64,000 nt of DNA. Origin: Lepisosteus oculatus. Lineage: Eukaryota > Chordata > Actinopteri > Semionotiformes > Lepisosteidae. Below the pieces are notes generated by a model. That model saw only the letters and a list, made by a program, of their open reading frames with translations, was not told where the DNA came from and ran no database searches. The stretch covers positions 26,529,001 to 26,593,000 of the forward strand of contig NC_090697.1 of NCBI RefSeq assembly GCF_040954835.1, written 5' to 3'. Below, in pieces: positions 61,020 through 64,000 of this stretch. The position numbers were made by a program, and so were the translations under genes. Numbering within the stretch: the stretch's first letter is position 1; the number at the start of each line of letters is the position of its first letter.

Positions 61020-61305
61020 CTGGGTGTGTAACAGGTTCCATCAGGAGGTCAAGGCTAGGTCATTACTCTTGTAACATTGTTACAGTACACCTATAATATG
61101 TAGTTTCTGTGTGGGAGGGCAGACTTATGTCCTTACTTTTGTAACACTGTTACATCTGGAATGTGTGTGTAACAGGCTCCATCAGAGGTCAACGTTGGTT
61201 ATTACTCCTCTAACCCTATAACATCTAGTATTTGTGTGCAATGGGTTCCTTCAGGGGTCAAAGCTAGGTCATTACCCCTCTAACACTATAACATCTAGGG
61301 TATGT
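61020..61305. repeat. Minisatellite, about four diverged units of roughly 62-80 bp
   Basis: Units start near 61022, 61101, 61163 and 61232. Each has a gtgtgtaacaggttccatca-type start, aggtcaaggctaggtcatta in the middle, and an aacactgttacatctagnat-type end. The last two units are 69 bases apart. The second unit is the most diverged. Confidence 0.75.
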
Positions 61306-61632
61306 GGGTGTGGAGCAGGTTTCTTGGAGAAGGAATATACAGTATACAATATCATTACCCCAGGCACACTCTTAACTTTGATCACTTACTGGTTTCCTTT
61401 GCTACTAGCTATAAGGTACTGCACCAGATTTTATGAAGTCTCCAATTGTGTCAATTCTCCTAATTAGCAGACACTAGGATCTTACTCTACAGACTATTCA
61501 CCCTGCAAGGATGTTTCTGATCCTCTCGTCCTAGAATCCTTAGTCATCACCTCAATGTGTAACAGTTTCATCTATTTATCTGTATCTATACTCCACTGGA
61601 GATTTACCATTTGATGTATCCATTTTGGGGAT

Positions 61633-61832
61633 TCACGATGGTGTAGTGATTAGCATGGCTCCCTTTCAGTGCTAGGGCTCTCAGTTCAATTCCAGACCTG
61701 GAGTGGTGTCTGCATGGAGTTTGTGTGTTCTTTCCATGTTCGCATGGGATTTCGCCAGGTGCTCCAGTTTTCTTCCACAGTCTAAAGACATACTGGTAAG
61801 TTAATTGGCTTTTTGGAACATTGGCTCTGGTG

Positions 61833-61867
<35 letters not shown>

Positions 61868-61900
61868 TGGCCTGGCGTCCACTTTGGAATTGTGCTGCAA
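61633..61900 (+). mobile_element. tRNA-derived SINE, ATGG-tail family, with (TG)n
   Basis: Head cacgatggtgtagtgattag, B box ctctcagttcaattccagac, body ggagtttgtgtgttctttcc. A (TG)n run lies at 61837-61866, then tgatggcctggcgtccactt. 3' end lost. Confidence 0.75.
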
Positions 61901-63214
61901 AGAAAGGGAAGCAGCTGATGGAAAGATCAGGCTTACAGCTGTAAAAAAAAGTGATTCAGAGATGTGTTGGTTCGAACAGCCACTATGTCCAATACAGCTC
62001 CTAACTGGAGCATAATGAGGAAAACACAAATGGGGATTCTGATGTTTTACTCAATTTTTAGTTCTAATCTGTTTGTCTTTTAACCAATATTTTAATGAGG
62101 TAAGCTAACAGAACCTTTTGAAAATAAACTATATTGTACTAGTGTAACAAAAAGTAACAGCCAAATGCTTCAAGAAATGTTAAATGTTAAACGTTCGCAT
62201 CATCTATTAAAACTCTACTGCTTCAATTAAGTACTAACCACCAGGTCAGCAAGGATTAAAAAATAATTGTTCTTATAGTAATGAATGTCACACTAAATCA
62301 TCAGCATGAGATTTGTAATCAGGGGAAAAAGAAAAAAGGTAGAGAAACCATTTTCACACGCAAAGTTTATTCATGCCAGAATCATACCTACCTGATATGA
62401 GTCCTACTGTGTAGGCATGATGCATACTTGAACATAACAGTGCAGACCAGGAATCTTGTGAGGATCTTGATGGGTCTGCAGGTTTTCAATTTGACTCAGC
62501 TCTTTAACAGTCTAATTCTGCTCATTACATAAGCTAGTTATTAGTTCAGTTAACTGGACAACATTGTGCCTGGGAAAAAAATATTTTCAGATCTCTGAAT
62601 TCAAAAACCTAATAATAAAGTGAGGAAAAATACTTAATACCTTAATACTTAAACAAAAAGTATGCAAATAGTTTTAAAAACACTTTTTTTACAAAATAAC
62701 ACATTTATTGTTTTTTTTTTCCTCCAAAAGTAAGAAAGAAAAGTTATCATAACTAATTTTAACAAATATGTCAGATTGGTTTTGGTGTGAATGTTACTGT
62801 TGCACTACAGCAGAGAAATCTAAGAATAATCTTCTATCCAATTGTTGTTTTGTACAATCAAAGCTAGACTTCATCCAGTAAAGTTCTTCACACAGAAGAC
62901 TTAGTGGAGCTAGAAAAACCTTGTGGGTTATAACATAATGAAGGAAACAACAGGCACTCAAACTCAAAGGCTCTCTAACTCAAACCATTCCAGAGCCTTA
63001 AAGCGAGGAAAGCTCAACATGTACCTTACTGGCAAGATGTGGAATTCCTTCTAACTTTCGGAAAAACTCTTTCAAATTCAACATCTTACTTCTCTCAGTT
63101 AGAAAGGTGAAGTTCTTTCCTATTCCTATTCTTTAATTCAAGTTGTTTAAAAAGGAAAACTACTGTATGTTTCTGTTTGTCTTCACACACTGTAGTTGTC
63201 ACAGGGTAGCAGGC
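61901..63214. other. Non-coding stretch, nothing recognised
   Basis: AT-rich DNA with no supported feature. Confidence 0.45.
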
Positions 63215-63445
63215 TGACATTTGTGTACAAGTCCATTGCAAGCAGCCATACAGACACAAACACACCAGGACACATTTTCCCGGAATCCAATTAATGTATT
63301 GGAATGTATTCGAACTGTGGGAAGGAAACCCATGAAAACATGGGGACAAAATACAAACTCCACACAGGTAGTACCAGAGGAATTGAACCCAGGTCCTCAG
63401 TGCTGAGAAGTAGCAATGTTCATCACTGCACCACCGTGTCACCCA
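63215..63445 (-). mobile_element. tRNA-derived SINE, ATGG-tail family, 3'-truncated
   Basis: gtgtacaagtccattgcaag, acacaaacacaccaggacac, ggaattgaacccaggtcctc (reverse B box), then catcactgcaccaccgtgtc. Confidence 0.7.
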
Positions 63446-64000
63446 AATGCTAAAATCATCTGTTAAAATCATCATGCCAAAGTAAAACCTTGCAAGTTTC
63501 CTTTCTTCAAGTTTTACAAATCCAAATAGTCAACACGATTTCTGTTTTTCAGAAGTGGTACAGTTGCTATGGTTGAAGTAGGTCAGGAATAGTCAGAAAT
63601 GTGAGTTATTCGGATTTGTGCTGTGTGTTGAAACACACATATAAGGTATCTTGGTTTTAGCACAAAGGGTATTACTGAACAAATAGTAATATAAAAATAA
63701 GACTATAGTGATACATTTGGTCATTGTTTATCTTTCATGGTCCTTAAATCCAAAGATTATGATCAGGCCAAAACAGGATCACACTGGCAGTCTGAGCAGG
63801 TCTCACAATATATTAAATCGTGTAATGGGCAGTCTAGTCACAGTGAGCTCTCTTCGGCACTCTCAGCTCAATTCCTCATTTTGACATCACTTTGATCTCA
63901 AAGTGTCGGGCTCTTTTCCAGATGGGCTCCCTCTATTTGAACCAGTCAAGGGCAACAGGAGGGCTACCAAGAGGTGGTATCAATGTTGCATTTCTTCAGG

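Noticed and set aside
61604..62029. 141-codon frame with a (HT)n stretch
   Set aside because: Produced by the TG microsatellite inside a SINE.

Overview
The window is AT-rich vertebrate nuclear DNA, most likely from a ray-finned fish. The evidence is one intron-rich egg-coat gene of a kind kept in egg-laying vertebrates, plus several repeat families typical of fish: a tRNA-derived SINE with an ATGG-rich tail, a 5S-rRNA-derived SINE, CR1/L2-like LINE tails, Tc1-like transposon relics and short LTRs beginning TGTCACG. The exact species cannot be read from the sequence. Nothing is bacterial or viral, and there are no operons or CRISPR arrays.

There is one confidently resolved protein gene, on the minus strand at 55212-59727. 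It is a zona pellucida (ZP) module egg-envelope glycoprotein that I identify as ZPAX. I resolved 21 coding exons with GT/AG splice sites and compatible phases. Joined, they give a continuous 2,670-nt frame of 889 codons plus stop. The protein has a signal peptide, a long N-terminal region, a C-terminal ZP module at about residues 607-860, and a furin-type cleavage site 11 residues from the end. No transmembrane segment follows that site. A TATA box lies about 95 bases upstream of the start codon, with two E-boxes further upstream. The TAA stop codon is embedded in an AATAAA polyadenylation signal.

The other roughly 59 kb carries no gene I can support. From 1 to about 12.4 kb there are LINE tails, SINEs, an ATT microsatellite, an internally deleted Tc1-like relic and a 5S-SINE. 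From 13 to 26 kb there are more LINE and SINE relics, a full-length 5S-SINE at 16.5-17.0 kb and a hammerhead-ribozyme-like motif at 17.73 kb. The stretch 26-30 kb is almost featureless. From 30 to 49 kb there are many SINEs and LINEs, two solo LTRs with 5-bp target duplications, and a 5S-SINE carrying a perfect 22-bp hairpin that looks like a template-switch mutation. From 49 to 55 kb there is little beyond a Tc1 transposase relic and one unrecognised open frame. Upstream of zpax (59.8-64 kb) there is a roughly 70-bp minisatellite and two SINEs.

Repeat names rest on recognition from memory, not on a database search.
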